A stretch of DNA of 64,000 nucleotides from Gemmatales bacterium. GTDB taxonomy: Bacteria > Planctomycetota > Planctomycetia > Gemmatales > Gemmataceae. Made by a program: the position numbers and the translations under genes. Positions 1 to 9,129 of this stretch are shown one piece after another; the stretch's first letter is position 1; every line of letters starts with the position of its first letter. The stretch is from positions 62,001 to 126,000 of the forward strand of contig BPJP01000012.1 of NCBI GenBank assembly GCA_026004675.1, read 5' to 3'. The notes under the pieces are model-generated. The model was not told the DNA's origin, made no database searches, and saw only the letters and a program-made list of their open reading frames with translations.

Positions 1-311
1 AAGATCACCCCTAGTCCGAGCAGAATCTTGATCCCCATCATGGCGTGATACAAGCTGTCGCCTTTGTGCTTGGGAATCATCACAAAAATATAATTATACA
101 ACCCGCTTATCAGCAAAAGCGAGACACCCGCGTGGACGAATATCTTCCAGGTCCGCAACACGTCGCCGCGAAGTTGCTCATGGGCTTGGGGGTCGAGCTT
201 GTCCGCTTGCGGCATCAATACGAACCGCATGAAAACAGTGCCGCCTAAGAGCACGATGGCACTGCCGACGTGAAGCCAGCGAAAGACGGTATCGACAAGC
301 AAAGCACCCAT
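1..311 (-). CDS. Membrane protein, C-terminus cut off by window edge
   Basis: The reverse complement from the ATG at 311 reads open to the window edge, giving about 103 residues. The visible part starts MGALLVDTVFRWLHVGSAIV, then a hydrophobic span, a charged stretch rich in D, Q and E (about residues 35-55), and a second hydrophobic span near residues 62-75 followed by a third beginning at the edge. This looks like an integral membrane protein of the small CopD/DUF4149-like kind, with a conserved-looking H in the first helix. The family assignment is only a guess. No signal peptide distinct from the first helix is seen. Confidence 0.6.
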   Translation of the reverse strand, partial: MGALLVDTVFRWLHVGSAIVLLGGTVFMRFVLMPQADKLDPQAHEQLRGDVLRTWKIFVHAGVSLLLISGLYNYIFVMIPKHKGDSLYHAMMGIKILLGLGVI

Positions 312-421
312 ACAACCACCTTCTTGCGTCAGGAATCGTCAAAGGAACCGGCCATTGTTGTATTGTTTTGATGTTTTATTGGCCGGAATTGCTTGGTCAG
401 GAGTGGATTCTGTGCGGACGG

Positions 422-781
422 TCAGCAGATGTGAAAGCCGCCGCGTCGCAAGTAAAAAACGAGTTCGCGCAGAAATTGTTTGCCCTCGCCGCTGAACCAT
501 TCCAGGGGGTTGTCGGGCAGACCGGAAATTTCAACGTTTTCTTCACGTTCCACGTCCGGAATGTCGTTGAGTGCTTGTTCGATGGCGCTGGCAAGATTGC
601 TGGCATCGTAATCGGTGACCCACTGCGAGTTTTTCAGTTTATAAACGCTTACCGCTTTTTCCGCAGAATCACAGGCATCGGATGGAATCCAGCCGTACCG
701 TTGCGCCAACTGCAAGGCGAAATTCCAGTCCCAGTCGTCGACGCGGTAGTCATCCTGGGGTCGGTGAAAAACGTAAGGCAT
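422..781 (-). CDS. Hypothetical protein, 119 aa
   Basis: A soluble, acidic, tryptophan-containing protein beginning MPYVFHRPQDDYRVDDWDWN. It has no signal peptide, membrane span or recognisable catalytic motif. It lies 26 bp downstream of the DinB-like gene on the same strand and could be co-transcribed with it. Function is not recognised. The coding call rests on its position in a co-directional run and a plausible soluble-protein composition. An opposite-strand frame over the same bases looks like a shadow. Confidence 0.55.
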   Translation of the reverse strand: MPYVFHRPQDDYRVDDWDWNFALQLAQRYGWIPSDACDSAEKAVSVYKLKNSQWVTDYDASNLASAIEQALNDIPDVEREENVEISGLPDNPLEWFSGEGKQFLRELVFYLRRGGFHIC

Positions 782-807
782 GGCGACGCCTCTTCGTCAA
801 ACAGCGA

Positions 808-1269
808 TCACGCGGTCAACTTGGCTAGTTTATGGTTGATGAAGGCGCGGTGGGCGATTTCGTGTTCGATGAGATGAAACAAGACCCCGCCAACTGTTTG
901 TTCGCCCTGTTTGCCATAGAGGCACTTCTCTTTGAGCACTGCCTCGTCGTTGGCTTTCAAAAAGGCGATGACAGCGGCATGCGCCTCGTCAAAGGCTTTC
1001 TCCAAGGCGTCGAGATCGGGTGCTGGTTCAGGAGGTCTATCTTCAAGTGGGAGGGGATGTGGCCGTTTCTTGATCCATGCCAACATCCAATCTTCCGCCC
1101 AGGCCAGGTGCACGAGGTTCTGCATCACCGACCACGTGCCAGGATAAACCGGATCGTGCAATTTGGCGTCCGGCAGCTGCCGACAGCGTTCCAAGATGCT
1201 GGCCCGAGCTTGAGTCATTTCGTCAAGCATCTTGAGGATGTCTGCTCGCGATTCCAGAGTCGGATACAT
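808..1269 (-). CDS. DinB-family protein
   Basis: A 153-residue protein with the four-helix DinB/YfiT-like pattern. It has a Trp-rich first helix pair (LVHLAWAEDWMLAWIKKRP) and a C-terminal HLIEHEIAHRAFI segment whose histidines would contribute to the metal site typical of this family. The ATG at 1269 is preferred over upstream in-frame codons because a GGAG lies about 8 nt before it and because the longer form would overlap the histidine kinase gene ending at 1310. DinB-fold proteins are often metal-dependent thiol transferases or damage-inducible proteins of unknown substrate. It probably follows the kinase in one transcript. Confidence 0.8.
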   Translation of the reverse strand: MYPTLESRADILKMLDEMTQARASILERCRQLPDAKLHDPVYPGTWSVMQNLVHLAWAEDWMLAWIKKRPHPLPLEDRPPEPAPDLDALEKAFDEAHAAVIAFLKANDEAVLKEKCLYGKQGEQTVGGVLFHLIEHEIAHRAFINHKLAKLTA

Positions 1270-1309
1270 AACGAACGTCTCCGAAGAGAATTCAGATAAG
1301 CACAGCGGG

Positions 1310-3058
1310 TTACGATGCGACAAGGTCTTCGGGCGAGTCCAACGCGCCAGGTTGGATCGTCTCTTGCGAGGCGCCGGCGTCGGCACGCAAAGGGCTTTTC
1401 AGGGGCAAGCGAAAGATGAATTTGCTCCCTTTGCCGACACTGCTTTCGACCGTGATGTCGCCGCCGTGTTCGCGGAGGATCTTGCGACTGACGGCCAAAC
1501 CCAGCCCCGTTCCTTTGGAGCCTTTGGTGCTGATGAAAGGCTTGAAGATTTCCTCGATCTTGTTCGCCGGTATGCCCGTGCCGTTGTCGAGTACTTCGAC
1601 ACGGACCCACCCTGGTTCATTATCGAACATGGTGGAAACCCGAACTTGGGGTTGTTTCTGTTCTTCTACGGCATCGAGCGCGTTGCTCACGACATTCAGC
1701 AGGGCCTTGTGCAGTCCTTCGGGATCGAGCGGTACAAGGGGCAAGTCTGGAGCCAAACGCGTTTCCAAAGCCGCGTTCATCTCGCGAGCTCGGCCGCGAA
1801 CGACATCGACGATCTCGGAGACCAGCGCATTCAGATCGGTATCTTCGATCGCCGGTTCGCGCTCTTTCGAAAAGCTGAGCATGTCCATAACCAGGTTGTA
1901 AATTTTGCCCTGGCTCTTGTCGAAGATCGTCCAGCCTCGTTCGAGAAGTTCGTCGTCTTTGTCATTCAATCCCATGCGGATGATTTCCGCGCCGCTGCGC
2001 AACCCCTGCAACATGTTCTTGATGGAATGCGACAAGGCGGCGATGGTTTGACCGATGGCGGCAAGACGTTCGGCCTGAACCATGGCTTGATGATAGCGGG
2101 TCTCTTCGACGGCCAAAGCGGCCTGGTGGCCGATGGCGATAGCCAGCGCGAGATGGTCCTCAGTGAATTTGCCGTACGCATCCCGCCGGGCCAGAATGTC
2201 TCGGGCCGTCGTGCGCGTATCGAGATAAATGACGCCGAGCGTTTCGTGCCGTCCTTTCATCGGCACGCAGATGGCCTCCTGGATACCGAAGCGAACGATG
2301 CTCTGGCCGGTATTGAATCGTTCGTCCTGAGCGGCATCCGATACCAATACCCCTTGTTTCTCACGCAGGACATATTCAACGATAGTACGGCTCAGCGCGA
2401 TTTTCTCCTCATTTCCGACTTGTTCCCGCCAGCGAATGGCTTTTGGCTCGAGGCGTCCATCGCTGGGATTGCGAAGTAGAATGCAGCCACGGTCGGCATC
2501 GATCGACCGAAAGATCAAGTCCATGATCCTTTCGAGCAGCTGGTCAAGATCGAGGATATGGCTGACTGCCTGGCTGGCTTCGTACATCACGCTCAGGTTG
2601 GCCAGAGCGTTTTTCAGCCAGGGGGTGTGGGCGGCCGCTTCCGGCTGCGAAAGAAATCGAGTGCCTTCTGCTTCGCCGATCGTCTTGACGATTGCCGAGG
2701 CGATTTCGACATCGTTCTTGCCCAGCACATGAATCCGATCCGCCAGGTTGACGACGCCTTGCGATTCATTTCGACTTGCCGTATACACCAGGATGCTCTG
2801 GCCAATGCGAATGTGGTCGCCGGCACGGAGTTCAACGTCCTTGATCGGCTGGTTATTGACGTAGGTTCCGTTGGCACTGCCGACATCGATCAGACGATAG
2901 GCATTCCCCACCCGGCGGAATTCGGCATGCCGCCGCGACACTTCCGTATCGGTTAGCCGAAAACGATTACTCGCATCCCGGCCAACGGTGTGCACCTGGT
3001 CGACCAGGTCGAACTGTTTTCCCTCATTCGGGCCTTTGATGACGATTAAACGCGGCAC
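1310..3058 (-). CDS. FHA-GAF sensor histidine kinase
   Basis: A soluble 582-residue kinase with three parts. Residues 1-95 form an FHA domain (GRDASNRFRL, SRRHAEF, SANGTYVNN), which binds phosphothreonine peptides. Residues about 150-320 form a GAF sensor domain. The C-terminal half is a histidine kinase with H-box SHSIKNMLQGL, N-box LLNVVSNALDAVEE, G1 DNGTGIP and G2 GTGLGLAVSRKI. No transmembrane segment is seen, so it should act in the cytoplasm. FHA input suggests cross-talk with Ser/Thr kinases, and one is encoded about 0.5 kb upstream on the same strand. No response regulator is adjacent, so the partner is unknown. Confidence 0.93.
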   Translation of the reverse strand: MPRLIVIKGPNEGKQFDLVDQVHTVGRDASNRFRLTDTEVSRRHAEFRRVGNAYRLIDVGSANGTYVNNQPIKDVELRAGDHIRIGQSILVYTASRNESQGVVNLADRIHVLGKNDVEIASAIVKTIGEAEGTRFLSQPEAAAHTPWLKNALANLSVMYEASQAVSHILDLDQLLERIMDLIFRSIDADRGCILLRNPSDGRLEPKAIRWREQVGNEEKIALSRTIVEYVLREKQGVLVSDAAQDERFNTGQSIVRFGIQEAICVPMKGRHETLGVIYLDTRTTARDILARRDAYGKFTEDHLALAIAIGHQAALAVEETRYHQAMVQAERLAAIGQTIAALSHSIKNMLQGLRSGAEIIRMGLNDKDDELLERGWTIFDKSQGKIYNLVMDMLSFSKEREPAIEDTDLNALVSEIVDVVRGRAREMNAALETRLAPDLPLVPLDPEGLHKALLNVVSNALDAVEEQKQPQVRVSTMFDNEPGWVRVEVLDNGTGIPANKIEEIFKPFISTKGSKGTGLGLAVSRKILREHGGDITVESSVGKGSKFIFRLPLKSPLRADAGASQETIQPGALDSPEDLVAS

Positions 3059-3212
3059 AATGGTTCCTTCGCCAATCGCTTGATCTACACGGTTTCCAGA
3101 CGCCGATTGTACTATGCGGCGTCAGTTACGGGAACAACCGTTTGCTAAACCAATATCCCGAGGAAGAAGCAGCAAACATCGCATCTTGCCGGACGGCATC
3201 TCCAGCCCCGGA

Positions 3213-3500
3213 TCAAAACTCACGATGATGACTGCCTTCTTCTCTTGATGACATTTCCAAAAACAAACGCGCCTCTTGCTCTTCTCGTTCTCCTTCCACT
3301 TCCTGGGAAAGTGCCTGTCCCCATACAAGATAATGCAGGTAGCCGAATATCGTCAGTCCTAGAACGATGCCGAAAAAATAAAGTGCAAGCCCGCCGCACA
3401 GCAGCATGCTGCCCAGAAACAGGCCAGTGGCGATCAGCCCCGCAAGCGTCATCGTGATGACGTTCGCTCGTGCGTCGGAATCGTTCGGCTCGTCTTGCAT
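3213..3500 (-). CDS. Small two-helix membrane protein
   Basis: A 95-residue protein with a polar N-terminus, two hydrophobic segments (about residues 17-40 and 42-58) and an acidic Glu-rich C-terminal tail. It probably sits in the inner membrane with a cytoplasmic tail. It lies between the Ser/Thr kinase gene and the histidine kinase gene, all on the minus strand. The function is not recognised. Confidence 0.6.
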   Translation of the reverse strand: MQDEPNDSDARANVITMTLAGLIATGLFLGSMLLCGGLALYFFGIVLGLTIFGYLHYLVWGQALSQEVEGEREEQEARLFLEMSSREEGSHHREF

Positions 3501-3574
3501 CCTTGGTTACCACTGGGCGACTAGTTCGAAAGCGAGTGCCACAGGGCGATTCAGGTCCCGGGCGTCAGACGAAG

Positions 3575-4906
3575 TCAGTGGAGATAGAAATAGAGGAAGA
3601 CCGCTCCCACCAACATGGTCAATGTAGCACCCAACCAGGCACCGAGCACGAAAAAGAAAATATCACGCCTGGTGATATGTTGGGTGGTCGTAGCCGAGGC
3701 ATCAGCGGACATCGGCTGGACCGGAGCGCTCGCGCCAGCTGGTGGGCTGTTCTCCTGTTCGCCTGTTTGGGATTCCACCCATTGCAAGTAGGACTGCATC
3801 TGCGGATTCTTTTCCGAGATGCGGTTGCCGGGATCGCGAGGCAAAAACGGCGCCAGAGCCTGGGCCGCCTGCAATGGTGTCTGGTAGCGATCCCCATGAT
3901 TTTTCGCCATCATCACCGAAACGACTTTCTCCAATCCAGCAGGAATCGAGGGATCGAACTCGCGCAAGGGGCGAGGTGTCGCTTCGGCATGCAGAATGAT
4001 CTTCCGAAAAGCGCTCTTTTCCGGGAACGGTTCCTGTCCTGCCAGGGCATGGTAGAGGACGCATCCCAGGCTGTAGATATCCGCTCGGATATCCGCCGCA
4101 TGCGCGTTGCGCGCTTGCTCGGGAGCGAGATAGTCGGGCGAACCGAGAACCGTGCCTTCCGTCGTCAATTGCATGTCGTACTCGGGATTCTCGTTTTCGT
4201 CGAACAGTTCACGTCCCAAGCCGATATCGAGAATCTTCACCGTGGCGAACAAAGTGGAATCCGGTGTGTCAGCCCCGACGAGCATCAGATTCGCAGGTTC
4301 CAAATCGCGGTGAACCAGTCCTTGCTCGTGAATGTGTTGCAGTCCCAATAGTGCCTGGTGAATGAGGCGAACGGCCTCGGCGGCTGGCAGTTTCCCTCGC
4401 CTTTTCAAAACGTCTTCTAATGTTTCCCCTTCCAGGTACTCCATCACCAGATAGTGCAAACTGCTGGTATGGCCCAGGTGGAACGTTCGCACCACATACG
4501 GGTGTTTCAAGCGCATGGCCATCCGGGCTTCGCGCTGGAACCGGCTCATGATCTCCGGTTGTTTCGCCTTGGAAGGGGGCAACACCTTGATCGCGACGAC
4601 ATGCCCCAGGTTATGCACCGCCTTGAAAATCCCCGCCATCCTCCCCTTGCCGATGCGGTCGAGGAGTTTGTACTGGTTCAAAAAGAAATGATCCGCATGG
4701 CCGCGCAACAGCGATTGCGATTGGTATTCCGTGATATATTGTTTCTGAACCAGCCATTTGGCAAACCGTTCGACATCCGCATATCCGTCACGTGACTCCA
4801 GTCGCCAACGCCGGTGCAGCAGTTGCACATCGGACGCTTGAAGCAACCGGCTACGAATCAATAGATTGCAGATCGATTCGACCGTTTGCGTGGCCGCATC
4901 CATCAA
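3575..4906 (-). CDS. Membrane-anchored Ser/Thr protein kinase
   Basis: A 443-residue Hanks-type kinase. The N-terminal ~75 residues form a helical leader common in planctomycete kinases. The kinase domain (about 78-355) has a glycine loop IGKGRMAGIFKA, the VAIK lysine, catalytic loop HRDLEPANL, metal-binding DIG in place of DFG, and APEQA. A single C-terminal transmembrane helix (about 418-440) anchors it with the kinase in the cytoplasm. The usual Lys of HRDLKPxN is Glu here, which is unusual and may reduce activity, although the catalytic Asp and Asn are present. It may phosphorylate partners read by the neighbouring FHA kinase. Confidence 0.93.
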   Translation of the reverse strand: MMDAATQTVESICNLLIRSRLLQASDVQLLHRRWRLESRDGYADVERFAKWLVQKQYITEYQSQSLLRGHADHFFLNQYKLLDRIGKGRMAGIFKAVHNLGHVVAIKVLPPSKAKQPEIMSRFQREARMAMRLKHPYVVRTFHLGHTSSLHYLVMEYLEGETLEDVLKRRGKLPAAEAVRLIHQALLGLQHIHEQGLVHRDLEPANLMLVGADTPDSTLFATVKILDIGLGRELFDENENPEYDMQLTTEGTVLGSPDYLAPEQARNAHAADIRADIYSLGCVLYHALAGQEPFPEKSAFRKIILHAEATPRPLREFDPSIPAGLEKVVSVMMAKNHGDRYQTPLQAAQALAPFLPRDPGNRISEKNPQMQSYLQWVESQTGEQENSPPAGASAPVQPMSADASATTTQHITRRDIFFFVLGAWLGATLTMLVGAVFLYFYLH

Positions 4907-5014
4907 TACTTTCCTCGGAGTCGCTGCAATTTGCGTTTTGTTCCCATAGTATTATGGCGCGAATTTCGGAGGGGCGAAAGCTAATTTACGTCAGGAGCGA
5001 AGGGGCGGCATCCA

Positions 5015-5398
5015 TCACAAAGGCTTGAGAAACGTGAGTGATTCGCGATAGATCTCGCCGTCCCCAGGCACCGTCGCCCATTCGCCAACGAGCTTCTTGG
5101 ACGTAACGATGTGGAAACTGGCAACGCCGCGCATCGCCGATTTTGCCCAACCAACACAAACGCAGTCGTCGCTGCGAATCCCCACGCCTGTGTAAACTTC
5201 CTTGCCCACCAGCCATTGGAAGGTGTAAACGTTTTTCTTCCGGTCGATGACCACAATGCCGATGTATTTCTTCCCGCCCACTTCGCCTTCGCAGCGGTAA
5301 TAGCCGGGAAGAATATCCACGCCTTTGATCTGTGGATCGGGGTAGGATTTCGGTTCGGGGATGGCGAGGGCAACGGTGATGACAAAGAGAGTGCTCAT
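5015..5398 (-). CDS. Secreted hypothetical protein, 127 aa
   Basis: A short hydrophobic N-terminus (MSTLFVITVALAIPEPKSYP) resembles a signal peptide. A small beta-rich domain follows with repeated GVG, KKYIGIVVIDRKKNVYTF and CVCVGW segments. No enzymatic motif is seen. It starts just after a purine-rich ribosome site (AAAGGGAGC). The C-terminus contains GEWATVPGDGEIYRESLTFL, typical of planctomycete proteins annotated only as hypothetical. No partner can be inferred from neighbours. Confidence 0.65.
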   Translation of the reverse strand: MSTLFVITVALAIPEPKSYPDPQIKGVDILPGYYRCEGEVGGKKYIGIVVIDRKKNVYTFQWLVGKEVYTGVGIRSDDCVCVGWAKSAMRGVASFHIVTSKKLVGEWATVPGDGEIYRESLTFLKPL

Positions 5399-5516
5399 GT
5401 TTGCTCCCTTTCATTTGGGGGGGAGAGTAACCATTCATCTTTTATTGTGTCGCATTGCGGAAAATCAGTGAAGGCCAACTGTCCCGGCCCCGCTACGTCC
5501 AGACCACTTTCCCGCC

Positions 5517-5972
5517 TCAAAGGGGCAGGCGTTCGTACACCAGGTAAGGAGCCATCGTCATTCCCTGTCGCTCATAGGTTTGTTGTGCTGATACGTTATT
5601 TTTCTCGACATAGAGGCGGATGCCGACAACATCTCCTTGTGCTTTCGCTGTTTCCAGCACGTGTTGGAACAAAGCGGAAAAAACTCCTTGCCGGCGGGCG
5701 GCCGGTGCGACGTAGACACTTTGAATCCACCATAGCCAACCGCAGCGCCAATCGCTCCACTCGTACGTGACCATGATCTGGCCGACAACTTCGATGCCGT
5801 CGACGGCGACGAAATAACGTCCCTTTTCGGGGTCGCCCAGGAGTTGGGCCACTCCTTTGCAGAGCGTGGCATGATCGAGGTCGAGATGTTCGGTTTCTCG
5901 GGCCAGGGCGGCATTGAAGCGAACAATGGTATCGATGTCTTCAAAACGGGCAGCGCGAATGGACAATGCCAT
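5517..5972 (-). CDS. GNAT family N-acetyltransferase
   Basis: A 151-residue protein with the GNAT fold pattern. It starts IRAARFEDIDTIVRFN, a central strand (GQIMVTYEWSDW) precedes the acetyl-CoA motif VYVAPAARRQGVFSALF, and a late LYVEKNNVSAQQTYERQGM motif B follows. It should transfer an acetyl group from acetyl-CoA to an unknown amine in the cytoplasm. A GGAG lies upstream of the ATG. The next gene upstream, the HAD phosphatase, is on the same strand with a 36-bp gap, so the two are probably co-transcribed. Confidence 0.88.
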   Translation of the reverse strand: MALSIRAARFEDIDTIVRFNAALARETEHLDLDHATLCKGVAQLLGDPEKGRYFVAVDGIEVVGQIMVTYEWSDWRCGWLWWIQSVYVAPAARRQGVFSALFQHVLETAKAQGDVVGIRLYVEKNNVSAQQTYERQGMTMAPYLVYERLPL

Positions 5973-6008
5973 AAGGTCTTTCTCCGCATCGGGGGTTTGC
6001 TGCGGACT

Positions 6009-6689
6009 CTATTTTGTCAACAAATCCAACAAAGGTTCGGCCTGGCTGAGATTTTCAAACACCAGGTCAGGGTTTTCTCGAGCCAATTCTGCGGCCGAAT
6101 GCCAGCCGGTAGCCACAGCGGCGACCCTGGCACCAATGGCCCGGGCGCAACGAACATCGAGTGGCGTGTCGCCGATGACCCAAACGTGTTCGGTGCGGAT
6201 TTCTTCGCCCAAAAAGGCGTTGGCTGCCGCCAGCGCTTCGCGAGCGACATCATCGCGGTGGAAATGATCATCCCCAAAACCACCAAACGCGAAGTGCCCC
6301 GCCAGACCATAGTGAGCCAGTTTGATTCGGGCACCCTCACGAATGTTTCCCGTCAATAGCCCAACGGCGAGACGAGGCAACCGGTTCAGTTCGTTGATGA
6401 ATTCAACGACCCCAGGAAGGATCACGCCCTCGAATTGATGCAGCGAGGAAGGCAAATCATGGAGGTAGACGTCGCGAAAGCGCTGCCAGTTTTCGGCCGT
6501 ATCTTCGATGTTGTGCAATGTCAGCAGGTCATGAGCGATGGCCCGATCCGTACGTCCGGTAAAGGACACTCGCTGGTGATGCAACGGCACGTTGAAGGCC
6601 CGGCATAAGGCCCCTTCCATGGCGGCACGTCCCGCACCGCCGCTAAGAATCAAAGTTCCGTCGATATCAAAGAAGACGACGCGCATCAT
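6009..6689 (-). CDS. HAD-superfamily phosphatase (phosphoglycolate phosphatase-like)
   Basis: A 226-residue haloacid-dehalogenase hydrolase. Motif I is FFDIDGTLI, with the nucleophilic and acid/base aspartates. Motif II is LLTGN, and motif III/IV is VWVIGDTPLDVRCARAIG. An alpha-helical cap is inserted after motif I (about residues 15-85). The family includes Gph phosphoglycolate phosphatases and beta-phosphoglucomutases; the retained cap type and C-terminus fit the phosphatase group but the substrate cannot be fixed. The second Met (6686) is an equally possible start. It is the first gene of a short unit with the acetyltransferase. Confidence 0.85.
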   Translation of the reverse strand: MMRVVFFDIDGTLILSGGAGRAAMEGALCRAFNVPLHHQRVSFTGRTDRAIAHDLLTLHNIEDTAENWQRFRDVYLHDLPSSLHQFEGVILPGVVEFINELNRLPRLAVGLLTGNIREGARIKLAHYGLAGHFAFGGFGDDHFHRDDVAREALAAANAFLGEEIRTEHVWVIGDTPLDVRCARAIGARVAAVATGWHSAAELARENPDLVFENLSQAEPLLDLLTK

Positions 6690-6718
6690 TCGAGCAGATC
6701 ATTCCAAAGTGGATGGTG

Positions 6719-8176
6719 TCAAGACGTAAGGGGAGGAGGCGGAGGCCAATGGCTTCCACGCTGAAGGGCCAAGTCACGATTGGGCGGCGCCGGCCCAACA
6801 GGCGCCGGCAGGCCGACTAGCTGGCCATCGCGAAGCCAGTCCAAGTCGCTGCCGTAGAATTCCGCGACCAGTTGTGCCGTCAAGCGTTCGCGAACGTGGC
6901 GATGGTCGGCGGAGTCGATCAAGTCCTGAAGTTCGCAAGGATCGTTTTCCAAATCGAATAATTGCAACCTGTTTCCAGCGGCATAATAGATGAGTTTGTA
7001 GCGGCCGTCATGAATCATGCGGGTTGCTTCTTCGGCTTCGCCGTATTCCCCATAGAGGAAGGGCCGTTTGGTTTCACCGACCATCGAGAGGCCATCGACC
7101 GAAGGTGGCACGTCGATGCCAGCCAGATCCAGCAAAGTGGGCATGACATCTTGCAATGCCACCAGGCGATGATCGACGCGCCGGCAGCCCACACGCGGAC
7201 AGCCTTCGATCCCCACCAGGATCATGGGAATGTTCGCCGACCATTCGTAAAAGAGCCGTTTCGCCCACAAACCGTGATTGCCGAGCATGTCGCCATGGTC
7301 GGCGAGAAACATCAAGATGGTGTTGGCGAGCAACCTTTCCTCTCGGAGTGTACCGATGATGATGCGCAACTGGTGGTCGATCTGGGTGCATTGGGCATAG
7401 AAAGCCCGGCGAGCGTCTCGAATCATTTCTGGTGTGTAGTGATCGCTATCGATCAAGCGGTTGTTCATCCGGCAGGGCATCTGTTCCGGGTGGCGTGGCC
7501 AAGTGCCAAAGAATGGCTCGTCAGGAACGACGGAACGATAAAAATCGTAATACTCTTTTGCCGGCACCAAAGGAGGATGAGGGTGGGTGTAAGACAGATA
7601 CCAGAACGCGGGACGTGTCGGATCGCGGCGTTTGATCGTTCTTGCCATTTGGCGGGTGATCCAGTTGGTTGCGTGGAGTTCTTCAGGGAGGTGCCAGGCA
7701 CGGTTGACGTAATCGTTGTTGCTCATACCGTGCAAGAACTGCTGGCCGGCGTACCCCTGATCGCCAAGAAAAATCTCATAGTCATCAAGCCCGCCGAGTT
7801 GCGGCCTCCCTTCTTCGACGAGTATGACATCATCGAAGCCGACTCGGGCCCGAGGTGGGTAAACGTGCAGCTTGCCGACCGCGTAGGCTTGATAACCATT
7901 GTCTCGAAATACGTCGGCGATAGTGGGAAGATTCGGCATCGGCAAAAACACTTGAAACGTACGATCGCCGTGCGTTCGAGGAGTTGTCCCCGTGAGCAAG
8001 GTTCGTCGGGCTGGAATGCAAACGGGACATTCGCTGTAAGCTCGCGAGAAGCGTACTCCGTTGCGGGCCAGTTGGTCGAGCGTTGGTGTGCGTACTACTT
8101 TGTGGCCGGCTTCGCCCAGCAAAGCACCGGGCCAATGGTCGGCAGTGACAAGCAAAATGTTCGGTCGATCGGTCAT
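6719..8176 (-). CDS. Type I sulfatase
   Basis: A 485-residue sulfatase with the N-terminal NILLVTADHWPG metal site. The catalytic signature C53-I-P-A-R57 followed by LLTG is present; Cys53 would be converted to formylglycine. Later metal ligands lie in FLADHGDMLG, and a typical C-terminal subdomain holds YKLIYYAAGNRLQLFDLENDP. It should hydrolyse a sulfate ester. The N-terminus has no clear signal peptide, so it may be cytoplasmic. It is 2 bp downstream of the SDR gene and very probably in the same operon, which suggests a shared substrate, perhaps a sulfated sugar. Confidence 0.93.
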   Translation of the reverse strand: MTDRPNILLVTADHWPGALLGEAGHKVVRTPTLDQLARNGVRFSRAYSECPVCIPARRTLLTGTTPRTHGDRTFQVFLPMPNLPTIADVFRDNGYQAYAVGKLHVYPPRARVGFDDVILVEEGRPQLGGLDDYEIFLGDQGYAGQQFLHGMSNNDYVNRAWHLPEELHATNWITRQMARTIKRRDPTRPAFWYLSYTHPHPPLVPAKEYYDFYRSVVPDEPFFGTWPRHPEQMPCRMNNRLIDSDHYTPEMIRDARRAFYAQCTQIDHQLRIIIGTLREERLLANTILMFLADHGDMLGNHGLWAKRLFYEWSANIPMILVGIEGCPRVGCRRVDHRLVALQDVMPTLLDLAGIDVPPSVDGLSMVGETKRPFLYGEYGEAEEATRMIHDGRYKLIYYAAGNRLQLFDLENDPCELQDLIDSADHRHVRERLTAQLVAEFYGSDLDWLRDGQLVGLPAPVGPAPPNRDLALQRGSHWPPPPPLTS

Positions 8177-8178
8177 CG

Positions 8179-9033
8179 TTATCCCTGCGAACCCTGGCCC
8201 TGCCAGCTTCCCGGGGCACTATGCATCGGTGGGAACTTTCGTGCTAAGATGAAGTCGCCGATGCGATCTCCCAAGAGATGATCCAGCACCAGAAGCGGCC
8301 CCGTAAACCAAGGGATCAACGCCTGGCGTTTTCGACGGGCAATCAGCCATACGATTCTATCAACACATTTTTCCACCGGCCAGATACGAAAAGGCGGCGG
8401 CGGGGGGTTCGACCACGGCCTGCCGTCCGGACCCAAAACGTTCGTGCGCAAGGGGGTATCCACGAAACCAGGCGAGACAACACCGACGTGGACGCCGTCT
8501 TTGCGCAATTCCAAACGCAAAGCGTCGTAGAGTCCCTGGATGGCGTACTTGCTGGCACCGTAGATCGCATACGAGGGGATGCCTCGCTTTCCCGTCAGGC
8601 TGCTGATACTTACCAGCGAGCCGCGCTGTTTCTTGACGTGCTCGAGAGCAAAGTGGGTAGCGTACAACGTGCCGAAAAAATTGACGCGAACAACTTGTTC
8701 CATTGCCGGCAACTCCGAGTCTTCAAAATAGGCTCGCATGGACAGGCCGGCGGAGCAAATGAGGATGTCGAGTTGCCCAAAACGCTCGACGGTTTTGGCC
8801 ACCGCGTTTCGGCACTGCTCTGCAATCGTGACATCCGTCTGGATAGCCAGTCCGGTTCCCCCTCGTTCGGCGATTCTCGCGACGGTAGCATCAAGAGCAT
8901 CCTGGTTGCGTGCCGCCACAGCCACGCGTGCACCAAAGGAAGCCAGACGCAATGCAGTTGCCTGGCCAATGCCCGACGACCCACCGGTGATTAAAACAAC
9001 TTTATTGTTGAACTGGCGCAAAATCACTCCCAA
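8179..9033 (-). CDS. Short-chain dehydrogenase/reductase
   Basis: A 284-residue NAD(P)-dependent SDR. The Rossmann motif is GGSSGIG near residues 17-23, NAG is replaced by CSAG, and the catalytic YGASK (Tyr and Lys of YxxxK) is preceded by SISSLTG supplying the Ser. The C-terminal extension ends in a hydrophobic tract (LIPWFTGPLLVLDHLLGDRIG), which may associate with membrane, as in some SDRs acting on lipids. The gene precedes the sulfatase with almost no gap, so co-expression is expected. Confidence 0.92.
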   Translation of the reverse strand: MGVILRQFNNKVVLITGGSSGIGQATALRLASFGARVAVAARNQDALDATVARIAERGGTGLAIQTDVTIAEQCRNAVAKTVERFGQLDILICSAGLSMRAYFEDSELPAMEQVVRVNFFGTLYATHFALEHVKKQRGSLVSISSLTGKRGIPSYAIYGASKYAIQGLYDALRLELRKDGVHVGVVSPGFVDTPLRTNVLGPDGRPWSNPPPPPFRIWPVEKCVDRIVWLIARRKRQALIPWFTGPLLVLDHLLGDRIGDFILARKFPPMHSAPGSWQGQGSQG

Positions 9034-9129
9034 TCAGGGGTGCTGGACCAACCGGCACTTCGCTGCTCACGGGATTATTGTAGTTTAGTGGAAAGGCGGA
9101 TGGCTCCCCATACGCGGAGTCGTCGACAG

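Noticed and set aside
1232-2479. A 415-codon plus-strand frame opposite the histidine kinase
   Set aside because: The minus strand encodes a clear FHA-GAF kinase; high-GC third positions keep the antisense frame open.
6962-8281. A 439-codon plus-strand frame opposite the sulfatase
   Set aside because: The minus-strand sulfatase is unambiguous; this is a shadow.
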